A stretch of DNA of 64,000 nucleotides from Clostridium punense. Its GTDB lineage: Bacteria > Bacillota > Clostridia > Clostridiales > Clostridiaceae. Positions within the stretch are counted from its first letter, which is position 1; every line of letters begins with the position of its first letter. The notes beneath the pieces were generated by a model that did not search any database, was not told where the DNA came from, and saw only the letters and a list, made by a program, of their open reading frames with translations. This document shows, one piece after another, positions 47,869 through 57,900 of this stretch. The stretch is taken from contig NZ_JAGGLL010000017.1 in the NCBI RefSeq assembly GCF_017874425.1, positions 1 through 64,000 of the forward strand. Reading direction: 5' to 3'. The position numbers and the translations under genes are program-made.

Positions 47869-48704
47869 TACTTTTTAAACGCTCCTTTCGCCATTTGTAC
47901 TAACCTTACTGATTGATAAACATTGCCCATAACTCCTGCTCCATGTCCACCTGATACAATAATGAATTCCTGTAAGAATTTCGGTGTTTTTATTGCAAGC
48001 ATTAAAGCTGCTACTCCCCAAAACACATGAGTATTGAGCATTAACGCCACTCCAACTTTTGCTAAAACTATTTGTACTAATACTGCTAAAGTTGACTGGA
48101 AAAACTTCTGAATATATGTCCTAAATACACCATTATCTGCATCTAATAAGCCAACACAAGCTACTGGAAGACCTACACGAAGTATTAATATCTCCATTCC
48201 TCTCATTAAAAATTGAAGATATAGAAGGAAGAAACATATAAAAAATATCAGTGAAATAATGGCTGTAAAAAGCCCTGCACTTGATATTCCATTAATTATA
48301 GCTGTAAAATCTGTTACCATTCCTTTACTTACTGCCTTTATCAATTTATCTGTTAAATCTTCAATGATTTTACCTAGCCAACCATATAAAGTTGGAAAGC
48401 TTACAGCTATTGCTAACGCTTTAAAAAATCCTGTAAGCATTAATATAGGGTCTGCATCTGCATCACCCTCTATCCAAAGAATATATTGCTCAAAGCCTTT
48501 CTTTAAAAATTTCAGCACTATTAGTGAGACACCAAAACCAAAGAAAATATTAAATACTTCTGTCAAACCATTAGTTCCAAGCATTGTATCCATATATCTT
48601 TCTGCATGTAAAGCAATAGGTACTAAATCATTTAATAATGAATTTACATAAGCAAGGCAACCACTTAATATTCCTGCAATTAAAAGCACTAATAAATATT
48701 CCAC
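47868..48704 (-). CDS. TrbL/VirB6-like channel protein
   Basis: 278 residues, six or more membrane helices, from GTG 48704 with GGAGGTG upstream. It resembles the TrbL/VirB6-like proteins of Firmicutes conjugation systems (FFGFGVSLIVLKFLKKGFEQ, MRGMEILILRVGLPVACVGL). It forms the inner-membrane part of the DNA transfer channel. Confidence 0.82.
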   Translation of the reverse strand: MEYLLVLLIAGILSGCLAYVNSLLNDLVPIALHAERYMDTMLGTNGLTEVFNIFFGFGVSLIVLKFLKKGFEQYILWIEGDADADPILMLTGFFKALAIAVSFPTLYGWLGKIIEDLTDKLIKAVSKGMVTDFTAIINGISSAGLFTAIISLIFFICFFLLYLQFLMRGMEILILRVGLPVACVGLLDADNGVFRTYIQKFFQSTLAVLVQIVLAKVGVALMLNTHVFWGVAALMLAIKTPKFLQEFIIVSGGHGAGVMGNVYQSVRLVQMAKGAFKK

Positions 48705-48720
48705 ATCATCACCTCCAATT

Positions 48721-48758
48721 TTTAAGGAGCTTACGTTTTATATCATAAGCTCCTTAAA
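48721..48758 (-). terminator. 13-bp perfect hairpin between pilin-like and VirB6-like genes
   Basis: TTTAAGGAGCTTA (48721-48733) pairs with TAAGCTCCTTAAA (48746-48758) around a 12-base loop, with only a short T stretch on the minus side. It could end part of the transcripts or protect the 3' end of the pilin-like mRNA, raising its level over the downstream genes. Confidence 0.65.
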
Positions 48759-48768
48759 TGGATTTATC

Positions 48769-48999
48769 TTAACCTTTGAAGTTAAACATATCTTTAATTT
48801 TTTGAGTTAGTGTTGGAAGAACTGTGTCTTTAAATAATAAATACAGTCCTCCAAGTACTAATGCTCCTATTACTACAGACATTAAAATTTTTACTGCTGT
48901 ATCAACAAAGCCCTCACCGCTTTTGCTTGTGAGAGCTTCTTTTGCCTTTCCTACCATATTCATAGCCTTTATTTGTGTTCTTAATACTAAATTTTTCAT
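48769..48999 (-). CDS. Small pilin-like protein (DUF6133-like)
   Basis: 76 residues. Leader SKSGEGFVDTAVKILMSVVI then one hydrophobic helix and a short tail. The GEG-aromatic-x-DT motif matches the DUF4320-like protein at 41324-41731. Small size, pilin layout and the following hairpin fit a major pilin subunit; this is inference. Confidence 0.72.
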   Translation of the reverse strand: MKNLVLRTQIKAMNMVGKAKEALTSKSGEGFVDTAVKILMSVVIGALVLGGLYLLFKDTVLPTLTQKIKDMFNFKG

Positions 49000-49043
49000 A
49001 TTGTTATACCTCCATAAATTTGATTATTATAATTTTTTATTAA

Positions 49044-49397
49044 TTATTTGTAGTAACCTACAATAAGATTTAATGTTGCCGAACCTAGAACTGCTCCAAT
49101 ACATGAAACAATTGCTACCACAATTCTGTTATTCCATTTTTTCTGATCCATCTCGTCTGCTGCACTTCTTCTAACACAAAAATATATAATTAAAAGTCCT
49201 GCGAGTACAGGAGCAAGTACCATTAACCAAGTTGTAGTATCATTAATTAATTTTTCTGTACCTTTTACAATCTGGCTATTCTTAACATCATCTGCTGCAT
49301 AAACTGGTGTTGAAATCATACTGACTGTATAAACTGATAATATAGTTAGTAATATTTTTTCTTTTGTCTTTTCTAAAAAATTTCTAATCTTCTTCAA
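49044..49397 (-). CDS. VirB2/TrbC-like conjugative pilin
   Basis: 117 residues. A signal peptide (cleavage near VYA-A, residue 33) precedes two membrane helices (LMVLAPVLAGLLIIYFCV and IVVAIVSCIGAVLGSATL), the usual VirB2 plan. Its start overlaps the end of virD4 by 14 bases. Confidence 0.8.
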   Translation of the reverse strand: MKKIRNFLEKTKEKILLTILSVYTVSMISTPVYAADDVKNSQIVKGTEKLINDTTTWLMVLAPVLAGLLIIYFCVRRSAADEMDQKKWNNRIVVAIVSCIGAVLGSATLNLIVGYYK

Positions 49398-51543
49398 AAT
49401 AATCTTCTCCTTTCTCGTTTCCTGCTACATAGCTAATTCTTTGAGCTTTAGCAACCTTTTCTTGTAATCCCGTTATTGAATTTTTTGTAATACCTAATTG
49501 CTCATTAGCTGTGTAATAAAGCCATACTCCCCACAGCTCCATCTCTTCCATACTTGCACTTCTTACTTTCCTTCTGTTTTCCCTTAATTCTCTTACCTTT
49601 CGATTATGCTCCTTATCTCCTAGCCCAAAGATTTTATTTAATTGCCATTTTGACAAATCTGGAGAATACATAATTGCAGGATTATTTCTTGATGTAATTA
49701 AACTATAAGGTCTTGAAATAAGTCTTATTTCATCAACTGTAAGTAAAGCTCTATGAGTAAGGTTAATACTATGTGAACTTGATGGAGTACTATATTTTCC
49801 ATGGGAAGCACTTAATGAATAAGTAGCTACTGTGTAATTGCCTAACTTCTTAGATATTTCATCTAAGGTTTCAAGGTCATCTGCCTGAAGATAAATCCAA
49901 TTTTCACAGTTGCCCTTTATTGTCTTAGCCACCTCCTTTCCATACTTTTCATCTAGTTGTGCAAAACTTTGTAAAAATAAATTAAACCTAATTCCTCTAC
50001 CCCCTCCAACGGTAAGCTTATTTGAGAAATCAGGTATTTGAGCAAAATTTCCAAATTCATCAAGCAAGAAGTTTACTCTATTTTTTAATCTACCGCCTCT
50101 TTCATCTGCACTTTTTACAAGTTCTATATAATGCTGTGATACAAATAAACTTGCTAACGAATAGTAAGTTGTTTTTTCATCAGGAAGAATAATAAATATG
50201 GCTCTTTTCTTATCTCCTGTTTCCTTTGGATTATAATCACTTACATTAGTCATAGAATTTATAAGTGGATTAGTAAAAAGCCTTAACGTAGTAAGAGCTG
50301 CTGTATAAAAGCTTCCTCTTGTTTTACTTGGTGCAACTTCTGATATAGCAAGTAAAGCTTTTGCAGGATGTGTAGGGCTAAGTTTTTTTACATACTCAAC
50401 AATAGGCATTGAGTTTCCTACAACCTTACACATTTCACTAATAAAATAATAAACATTGGTCATATTTTGATATTTTCGATTTTTCCCTTCTCTATTGTCA
50501 TAGACAACACTCATAATGGCACTGGCAATAATACTTGCTTCACCATCTGTCCATATTCTTTCACCTTTAGGCTCACCTACAAGTTGAGAAGTTAAATCCC
50601 ATGTAGCATCAATAGCTTTTGCAATATCCTTGTTATCAACTGCTTCAATTACAGGCTCTAAGAAATTATATCTATCACTCTTTAATGGATTTTTAAAATC
50701 TATAGCAATAACCTCATATCCTAACCTTTCTAAAAACGGATAGGTATATTGATATAACTCTCCCTTAGGATCACTCAAAACCATACTTTCACCTGCAAGT
50801 GCTATATTTCCTATACTTTGAAGTACCACTGTTCTTGTTTTTCCTGAACGAGTTGCACCAATGCATAAACTGTGAACATCTTCACCAATAAAAAATATTT
50901 TTTCTTTACCACCTTCCTTTCTATAACCAAGTACTACACCACCCTGTGGTAAAAGAGCTTCGTAACACTTACAAATACTTTGGGTGGTTTCATTTGAGTT
51001 TTCATCATTTCCTTCTTGTTTTCCCAATGTTGATTTTTCTTGAACTTCTTCTTGTTTTTCTTTACCTTCTTCTCTTTCATTTTTACATTCACTTCCCTTC
51101 ATAATTTCACGCAAGTCATCATAGCCTTGCTTAATCAATGTTCTAACTGTGCTTTCATTGACATTTAGAATAAAGCTTTCAAAAGCTGAATCCTTCTCTT
51201 TTTCACTTAGCCATTCTGCTGAACCAAACTGCTTTTGTCCTGCTGATACTGGTGTAGAGATTTTAGGTGTTATTTGTTTTAATTCACTTTGATAAGGCTT
51301 GTTATTTGCTACAAAGAAAAATATTGCAAATAAAACTACAAAGCCGTTTAGACATAAAAAAAGCATCAAGTGTTCTTTACTTGACGCCATGCTTGCTAAA
51401 CAATATTTAAAATTAGATATTTGTAAAGTTGTTATTTTCTTTGTAAGTAACAAATATACAGTTGTTGAAAAATAAGCATTAAATAATAGCCCTCCAACTA
51501 TTATCAGCAAGGAAATAAGTAATTTTTTCTTTTTCGATTTCAA
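49384..51543 (-). CDS. virD4: VirD4/TraG-type coupling ATPase
   Basis: 719 residues with two N-terminal membrane helices (about 8-28, 55-77). Walker A is GATRSGKTRTVVLQS near residue 233, Walker B FLLDEFGNFAQIPDF near 495. It links the relaxase-DNA complex to the secretion channel. It follows the relaxase gene by 23 bp. Confidence 0.93.
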   Translation of the reverse strand: MKSKKKKLLISLLIIVGGLLFNAYFSTTVYLLLTKKITTLQISNFKYCLASMASSKEHLMLFLCLNGFVVLFAIFFFVANNKPYQSELKQITPKISTPVSAGQKQFGSAEWLSEKEKDSAFESFILNVNESTVRTLIKQGYDDLREIMKGSECKNEREEGKEKQEEVQEKSTLGKQEGNDENSNETTQSICKCYEALLPQGGVVLGYRKEGGKEKIFFIGEDVHSLCIGATRSGKTRTVVLQSIGNIALAGESMVLSDPKGELYQYTYPFLERLGYEVIAIDFKNPLKSDRYNFLEPVIEAVDNKDIAKAIDATWDLTSQLVGEPKGERIWTDGEASIIASAIMSVVYDNREGKNRKYQNMTNVYYFISEMCKVVGNSMPIVEYVKKLSPTHPAKALLAISEVAPSKTRGSFYTAALTTLRLFTNPLINSMTNVSDYNPKETGDKKRAIFIILPDEKTTYYSLASLFVSQHYIELVKSADERGGRLKNRVNFLLDEFGNFAQIPDFSNKLTVGGGRGIRFNLFLQSFAQLDEKYGKEVAKTIKGNCENWIYLQADDLETLDEISKKLGNYTVATYSLSASHGKYSTPSSSHSINLTHRALLTVDEIRLISRPYSLITSRNNPAIMYSPDLSKWQLNKIFGLGDKEHNRKVRELRENRRKVRSASMEEMELWGVWLYYTANEQLGITKNSITGLQEKVAKAQRISYVAGNEKGEDYFEED

Positions 51544-51566
51544 GGTATCACTCCATTTCTTATTTT

Positions 51567-52523
51567 TTATCTGGCTTCTCCATTTCCTTTATCCCAATCA
51601 AATCCCCTTCCCTTAGTTTCCTCAATAGCCCTTTCCTTTCTAGCCTGTCCTTCAAGAGATGTTAAAGGATAATGTCCTTGATTATAGTTGGTATCCTCTT
51701 TAGATAACATTTGAATGGCAGATAATAAAAGTTCCATTTTTGCTTGAAGCTGTTTTTTAGTTGCTTGCTGCTCATTTAATTGAAAAGCTTTATTAAGTGC
51801 TTCTTTAGTAAATTGTTCTGGTGGATACAGCTTTCTATTTCTACATTTCTTACCGTTAGGAGTAGTGAAAGTAATATATTTTCTTTCATCGCTCCAATCC
51901 ACTTTATAACCTAGCTTTTCCATATTCTCAATAAATTCTTCCTTACTTCTACTACCCCATTTGCATTGCCTTACTGCTAAGAAAAGCTCATACTTCCAAC
52001 TTTGCTCTTTATCTTTAGCCCTGTGTTCTCCTCTATTTCTATGGTTTCCTTTAGCTCCATCAACAATAATAAGTCCATAATCTCTACATAACTCATCAGA
52101 ATATTCCTTTAAGCTTTCTAATTGCTCTTTTGATAGCTGCCATTTTCGTCCTGTAGTAAAACTTACAGAATTAATGATAAAGTGATTATGCAAATGTTCT
52201 TTATCTGTATGAGTAGCATATACAACTTGGAAATCTTTAAAGGCTTCATGTTCTAAAAGTCTTTTCCCAATTTCATTTATTACTTCTGGAGTAGCTTTAT
52301 CATGTGGTGAAAAAGACTGTACAAAATGTATAAACTGCCTTCCAGTTTCCTTTTTAAAGTTTTGCTTAGTCATTACAAACTCATTAAAAGCAGTATCCGG
52401 ACTACAATCTTTTCCACCAACTAAATGTGGTTCAGTTTTAATAGGATTCTTAATATAATTAATGGCTCTTTTCATTCCTTTATAGGTGTTATTTGAAGCA
52501 TTAATAAACTCTATTACAGCCAT
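51567..52523 (-). CDS. MOBP-type relaxase
   Basis: 318 residues. N-terminal Tyr-containing region (NNTYKGMKRAINYI) and the metal-binding motif ATHTDKEHLHNHFIINSV near residue 120 (His-x-Asp ... His-x-His... His). These fit MOBP relaxases of Firmicutes elements. It nicks oriT and leads the strand out. It is shorter than many relatives, with no extra C-terminal domain. Confidence 0.92.
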   Translation of the reverse strand: MAVIEFINASNNTYKGMKRAINYIKNPIKTEPHLVGGKDCSPDTAFNEFVMTKQNFKKETGRQFIHFVQSFSPHDKATPEVINEIGKRLLEHEAFKDFQVVYATHTDKEHLHNHFIINSVSFTTGRKWQLSKEQLESLKEYSDELCRDYGLIIVDGAKGNHRNRGEHRAKDKEQSWKYELFLAVRQCKWGSRSKEEFIENMEKLGYKVDWSDERKYITFTTPNGKKCRNRKLYPPEQFTKEALNKAFQLNEQQATKKQLQAKMELLLSAIQMLSKEDTNYNQGHYPLTSLEGQARKERAIEETKGRGFDWDKGNGEAR

Positions 52524-52532
52524 TTTCTCACC

Positions 52533-52844
52533 TTACTTTTTACGTTTCCTTATAGAAACTAAATACTCCCATAAATCATTTAACAATTTATTTACTGATG
52601 TTATATCTGCACAATTTATTTTTCCTTGATGACAAAGCATTGTAAGTTGGTTAAGATTTGTACCTACCTTTGAAATCTGGTGAGTAAAATCTTTTATTCC
52701 ATCAATAACTATAATTTCATTATTTAGTGCTGAAGTTATAACGTAATTACTAAAAGTCATATTTGCACTTTTAGCCTTTTTCTTTATCCGTTCCATTTCA
52801 TTTTCTGTCATTCTAATGTTGGTCTGTAGGTTTCTTTTTCTCAT
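52533..52844 (-). CDS. mobC: MobC-type relaxosome protein
   Basis: 103 residues, ribbon-helix-helix-like N-terminus (TNIRMTENEMERIKKKAKSA, MTFSNYVIT) and HQISKVGTNLNQLTMLCHQG, the standard MobC ending. It binds oriT and helps the relaxase. Its start lies just after the probable oriT. Confidence 0.9.
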   Translation of the reverse strand: MRKRNLQTNIRMTENEMERIKKKAKSANMTFSNYVITSALNNEIIVIDGIKDFTHQISKVGTNLNQLTMLCHQGKINCADITSVNKLLNDLWEYLVSIRKRKK

Positions 52845-52861
52845 CCATTCCCTCCTTGCTG

Positions 52862-52977
52862 CAAAGAATTTATTTAAAAAGGGGCGTGGGGATTCCCCAC
52901 TCTTAACAAGCTATTGGCTATACCAATAGGAAGCTTGCCCTCACCAAAGCCATAGGCTTTGACTTTGGCCTTTTAGG
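52862..52977. other. Probable oriT region
   Basis: The gap before mobC holds three inverted repeats: GTGGGG/CCCCAC (52886-52900), CTATTGG/CCAATAG (52911-52929) and AAAGCC/GGCTTT (52946-52960). The bases AAGCTTGCCCT directly after the second repeat look like a MOBP-type nick region. Placement next to mobC and the relaxase is the usual oriT position. The exact nick site is not shown. Confidence 0.65.
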
Positions 52978-53955
52978 TCATTGAGAAATAAATAATTCAT
53001 CTTCTGCAACTACATGTGGTGCTGTATTCTCTGTAGTTTCCACATATGATTTACCCATATTTATAAGCTGTTCATTAAAATCCTTACCTTGTGGCAAATG
53101 TCTTACTATCTTGTACCTATCCCTATATTTTTCTCTTATCTGCTGACATGCAAAATGCCCTGCTTCGTCATTGTCGAGGCAGAGCATTATTTTAGTTATA
53201 TTAGGATTTTCTTTAAGATAATATTCAAGAGCTTTATCAGCGACACCTCCAAGAGAAATACAGTGGCTTTCAAAACCTTTAATATTATGCTTTTTAATCA
53301 ATGTTAAATAGCTCATTAGATCAATAGGAGCTTCAAATACACATACTGTATCATTAGTTCCAAACCTACAAAACGGATAAGTTTTATCTGAATTCTTTAC
53401 ATCACATCTAAAGGATTTACCTGAAGTGTTGGTGCTTCTTACACTAGCATATTTAGGCTGTGCTTCATTATCATAGCCTACAAAAACACAGCTTCCATGT
53501 TTATTTTCATAAAGCTTATCCTTTTTCACAAATTCATAAACTATTTCTTTATCAATATTTCTAGTGTTTATTAGGTAAGCGAATATATGCTTAAAGGTGC
53601 TATTTTTTTCTGGTAAAATAAATTCTCCTTTTTCTTCTTCTATATTTTCAGCTCTAGGTGGTGCATACCTTACAACTTCATTATCTATATTAAGTAGCTT
53701 TTTTATCGCTTCTACCCAAGTTTTGCCCTCCATTTTCATAACAAATTGAATTGCTCCACCACCTTTATTTTGAGAAAACCAGTTCCACTTATGACCATTA
53801 CCATGAATATATAAACCACCATAACCTTGAATTTTAAAGGATTTTGGAGTAACTTGTTTTACTGCATATCCTATGCTTTCGGCATAGCTTATAATATTTA
53901 CACTATCTGCAAGAGCAATTTGTTCATCTGTAAATCTCAATTTTTCTCTTGTCAT
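52978..53955 (-). CDS. Toprim/DUF3991 primase-like protein
   Basis: 325 residues from ATG 53955, with GGAGTG upstream. N-terminal part resembles CHC2/DUF3991 domains (ADSVNIISYAESIGY, WNWFSQNKGGGAIQFVMK). The C-terminal Toprim fold shows IMLCLDNDEAGHFA. It probably primes or processes plasmid DNA in transfer or replication. Confidence 0.85.
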   Translation of the reverse strand: MTREKLRFTDEQIALADSVNIISYAESIGYAVKQVTPKSFKIQGYGGLYIHGNGHKWNWFSQNKGGGAIQFVMKMEGKTWVEAIKKLLNIDNEVVRYAPPRAENIEEEKGEFILPEKNSTFKHIFAYLINTRNIDKEIVYEFVKKDKLYENKHGSCVFVGYDNEAQPKYASVRSTNTSGKSFRCDVKNSDKTYPFCRFGTNDTVCVFEAPIDLMSYLTLIKKHNIKGFESHCISLGGVADKALEYYLKENPNITKIMLCLDNDEAGHFACQQIREKYRDRYKIVRHLPQGKDFNEQLINMGKSYVETTENTAPHVVAEDELFISQ

Positions 53956-53981
53956 AAACCCTATCACTCCTATACCATGAT

Positions 53982-54698
53982 TTATTCAAGCTCCAATTCC
54001 TCATCTTCAATATCCATAGAATAAACTATTTCTTCTTCCTTTGTAGCTTCTACAATTTCAAAAGGCTCATAATTTGCTCCTGCCTGTGCACTGCTTGGCA
54101 TGTATCCCTTTTCTGCCATTGAAGTATATTTTGTATCTGCCACAATAATGTGATCATGTATTCTAATTTCTAGTGGATGAAATATATCTACAAGCCTTTG
54201 TGTCATGTTTTTATCTTCATTAGATGGCATTATTGAACCTCCTGGATGGTTATGGGCTATAAGCATTGATTTACAATCACAAGCTAAAGCCTGCTTTAAT
54301 ATTTCTCTTGGATAAACTACTGCTTGTGCTACTGTTCCCTCCGATACTACACTTGAATGAATAATGTTATTTCCTGAATCTAAAAAAGCAACCATGAACT
54401 TTTCTTTGTCTTTCTTACCACTAAGTAAGGGTACAAAGTAAGCTCCTGCTTGCTCTGGTGATGTTATCTTTATTTTATTTTCGCTTTCATGGGATTTTAA
54501 CAAATTATACGAAGCTATAAATTCATTTAGTAATCCTATCTTTTGAAGCTGTTTTTCATTAGGCTCTATAATACGTGGATGCTCTAAAATATTAAATGGA
54601 CTATTATCTTTTGCATATTCTTTAATTTTTTTCATAGGAATACCTGTTAATGTAGTTAGTCCTTTTAGAAAATTTTCTGTGTGTGGCATATTCTTCAT
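53982..54698 (-). CDS. RadC/JAB-domain protein
   Basis: 238 residues. The JAMM metal site is AHNHPGGSIMPSNED near residue 148 (His-x-His, Ser, Asp). Such RadC-like proteins are frequent on mobile elements; their job is still unclear. Its start is coupled to the small gene at 54698-54973. Confidence 0.88.
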   Translation of the reverse strand: MKNMPHTENFLKGLTTLTGIPMKKIKEYAKDNSPFNILEHPRIIEPNEKQLQKIGLLNEFIASYNLLKSHESENKIKITSPEQAGAYFVPLLSGKKDKEKFMVAFLDSGNNIIHSSVVSEGTVAQAVVYPREILKQALACDCKSMLIAHNHPGGSIMPSNEDKNMTQRLVDIFHPLEIRIHDHIIVADTKYTSMAEKGYMPSSAQAGANYEPFEIVEATKEEEIVYSMDIEDEELELE

Positions 54699-54973
54699 TA
54701 AATAGCACCCCCATTCTTATCATTTTTAAGCATCTCTTTTTCATCATCTAAAGCTTCAATAATTTGCTCTAAGCTTTCAAGTTTTTCTAATACATCATAA
54801 GGTAAATCCATTAATTCAATATCATTTAGGAAATTATCTACCCCAAAGTTTTCAATGTATCCTGTAATTTTTTCTTCAGTATCAATATCCAGCTCAAGAA
54901 GCTGTCCAAGCAAAGAACTTATATATTTATACTCTGTTAGATTAATTCTCCTTTGTTTATTCATCTGTTTCAC
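54698..54973 (-). CDS. Small acidic protein, unknown
   Basis: 91 residues, rich in Glu, Asp and Leu, mostly helical by eye. No named family. It sits between the giant helicase gene and radC with overlaps, supporting a real gene. Confidence 0.65.
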   Translation of the reverse strand: MKQMNKQRRINLTEYKYISSLLGQLLELDIDTEEKITGYIENFGVDNFLNDIELMDLPYDVLEKLESLEQIIEALDDEKEMLKNDKNGGAI

Positions 54974-54989
54974 CTTTCCTTTACAATTT

Positions 54990-57900
54990 TTATATAGCTA
55001 TTTCTTCATCTTCCCGCTCTACATCAATAGCAGCTTCATCATCTACTGAATTTAATGTATCTTCATCAACTAAAACCTCCTCATCCTTTTTATTCATATC
55101 AAGAAGCGTATTAAGTTCAAATTGCCTTGCAACTTTCACCTTTAACTCTTCTTCATACTGAAATGGTTTTTCATATTCTATCTTTGACTGCTGTAAGTTT
55201 CTTTGATATTCTTCAATTTTATCTTCAATGCTGCTTAACTTATTTTCAAGATTATTTAGTGCATTTTCAATCCTTATCATATTTCCATGTGGACTATCTC
55301 CAAGTTCTACAGTATATTTTGAATTTCCATGAAGTATAAGCTCTACTTTTTCATAAAATATATTTCTTCTTAGCATTAAATCAAAGCCTCTATAAGTACC
55401 GATATGAAGTTCTTCTCCTTTAGGAATTTTTGAAGATAAGGCTTCCATCATTGTCCCTGCCTTTTCTCTTTCATCAAATAATTTACCATTAATAGTAATA
55501 GCAAAATCATTAATCTTGTTCATATCACGCTTATTAATATCTTTAATAACACATTCAAGTTGCTGTTTTGCTTCATTTATAAGCTTTGGGTATTTAAAAG
55601 TAAAGTTATCTTGCATAGTGTATTTTTGATTATCATAGGCAGATTTTAATACTCTAAGCCTTGATACTTCATTATCAATATCCATCTTTTCTTTAATTAA
55701 TGGATTACCTGTTGCAAGAGCTTTTACTTCTGCATAAGAAAGTACTGTTTCATCTACATCCTCACAGTTTCTTGCAACGGATTTTGAAGTCATTATTTGA
55801 GAAATAAATTTTTGCTTTTGCTCAACTATTTGCCATAGATAAGAATCAAAGGTGTTCTTAGTAACATACCTGTAAATATTAACTTCACTATTCATATTTC
55901 CTTGTCTTAAAATTCTTCCTTCACGTTGCTCTATATCACTTGGTCTATATGGACAATCTAAATGATGAAGTGCTATAAGTCTGTCTTGAATATTAGTTCC
56001 TGTTCCCATCTTAGGTGTACTTCCTATAATTACTCTTTTGTTTCCTGACCTCATATCAGAAAAAATTTGCTCACGTTGAATTTCATTTTTAGCATCATGG
56101 ATAAAGCAAACTTCATCTTCTGGAACTCCTCTCCTCATAAGCTCTTGTTTTACATAATCATAAACAGAAAAACGCCCATCACTATTAGGCGTTCCTACAT
56201 CACAAAAGACTATTTGAGTTCCTTTTATATCTTGTGATTTTGAGTATTCTTCATAAATATTTTCAATACATTGATTAACCTTAGATGCAGGATCATTTAT
56301 AGCATTAATATCTAAAAGCCTTGGGTCTGTACCAAGTAATCTTGCTTCATTAGTTATCTTAAGCATATTATCACTAGATGGGTCTACCATACCATTCCTT
56401 ATTCTCTCAGCCCTTTCTACAAACTCCATCATTACATCTTGGATAAATTCATTTGGCTCTGATGCTGCAAGTATATAATTATCATTCTTCAGTTTTGGTA
56501 CTGGTAGCTGTAGCACATCTGACGTTTGCACATCTGCAATATTTTTAAATAATGTCATTAGTTCAGGTAAATTAGTAAATTTAGAAAATCTACTTCTAAA
56601 TCTATAACCTGTTCCTTCTGGTGCAAGTTCAAGTGAGGATACAACTTCTCCAAAGCTTGCTGCCCATGCATCAAAATGATGAATACCACGTCTTTCTAAC
56701 TCATGGTTTTGAAGATATCTTTGCATTACATACATCTCAGTCATGGAGTTTGAAATAGGAGTTCCTGTTGCAAAAATTACTCCTCTACCACCATTAACTT
56801 CATGGAGATATTGACATTTCATAAGCATATCACTTGCCTTTTTAGCTCTGGTATTAGAGATACCTGCAACATTACGCATTTTAGAAAACACTGCACAATT
56901 TTTATAATAATGTGCCTCATCTACAAACATACAATCGATACCTAGTTCTTCAAAATTAATAACATCATCTTTTTTAGAAGCATCTAATAATGATTTTAGC
57001 TCACTTTCAAGTCCTTTTTTAAATTTCTCCATTTGCTTTATAGACCAGTTTTCACCACGCTCCCTTTTAGTTTGTTCAATAGCATAAGTCATTTGCTCAA
57101 TCTGATAATTTAGCATTCGCTCTTGTCTTTCCTTAGAGATTGGTATTTTTTCAAATTGACTATGACCAATAATAATTGCATCATAAGCTCCTGTAGCAAT
57201 TCTACTTACAAACTTCCTTCTATTTTGTTTTTGAAAGTCCTTTTTAGTGGTTACAAGGATATTTGCAGAAGGATAAAGCCTTAAAAACTCTGCCCCCATT
57301 TGCTCTGTTAAATGATTAGGTACTACATATATACTCTTCTTTGCAAGTCCCAATCTTTTAAGTTCCATACCACTTGCTATCATTTCAAAACTCTTACCTG
57401 CACCAACACAGTGGGCAAGTAATGTACTTCCTCCATAAAGTATTCTTGCTATAGCATTTACTTGATGTTTTCTAAGCTTAATATCAGGATTCATTCCTGC
57501 AAAAGTTAGGTGTGAACCATCATATTCTCTTAATCTGATGTTATTAAAATTTTCATTATAAAACTCAACATATTTCTTTCTTCTATCTGGATCTCTAAAT
57601 AACCAATTTTTAAATTCTTCCTTTAATTGATTTTGCTTTTCTCTTGCCAGCATTGTTTCCTTTTGATTTAAAACATATCTTATACTATCTCCATCTTCTA
57701 TTCTATCTTTTACAGTAACTGTTCTAAGATTTAAGCTTTCTTCAATGATATAGTAAGCATTTATTCTCTTTGTTCCAAAGGTTTCTGTTGCTGCTATAGA
57801 GTTTCCATCTGCACCTTTGTTTTCTATACTCCAAGAAGCATTATAATTATTATAATGGACTTTTATTTCATTGTTTGAGTATCGTGAATTTGAATTTTGA

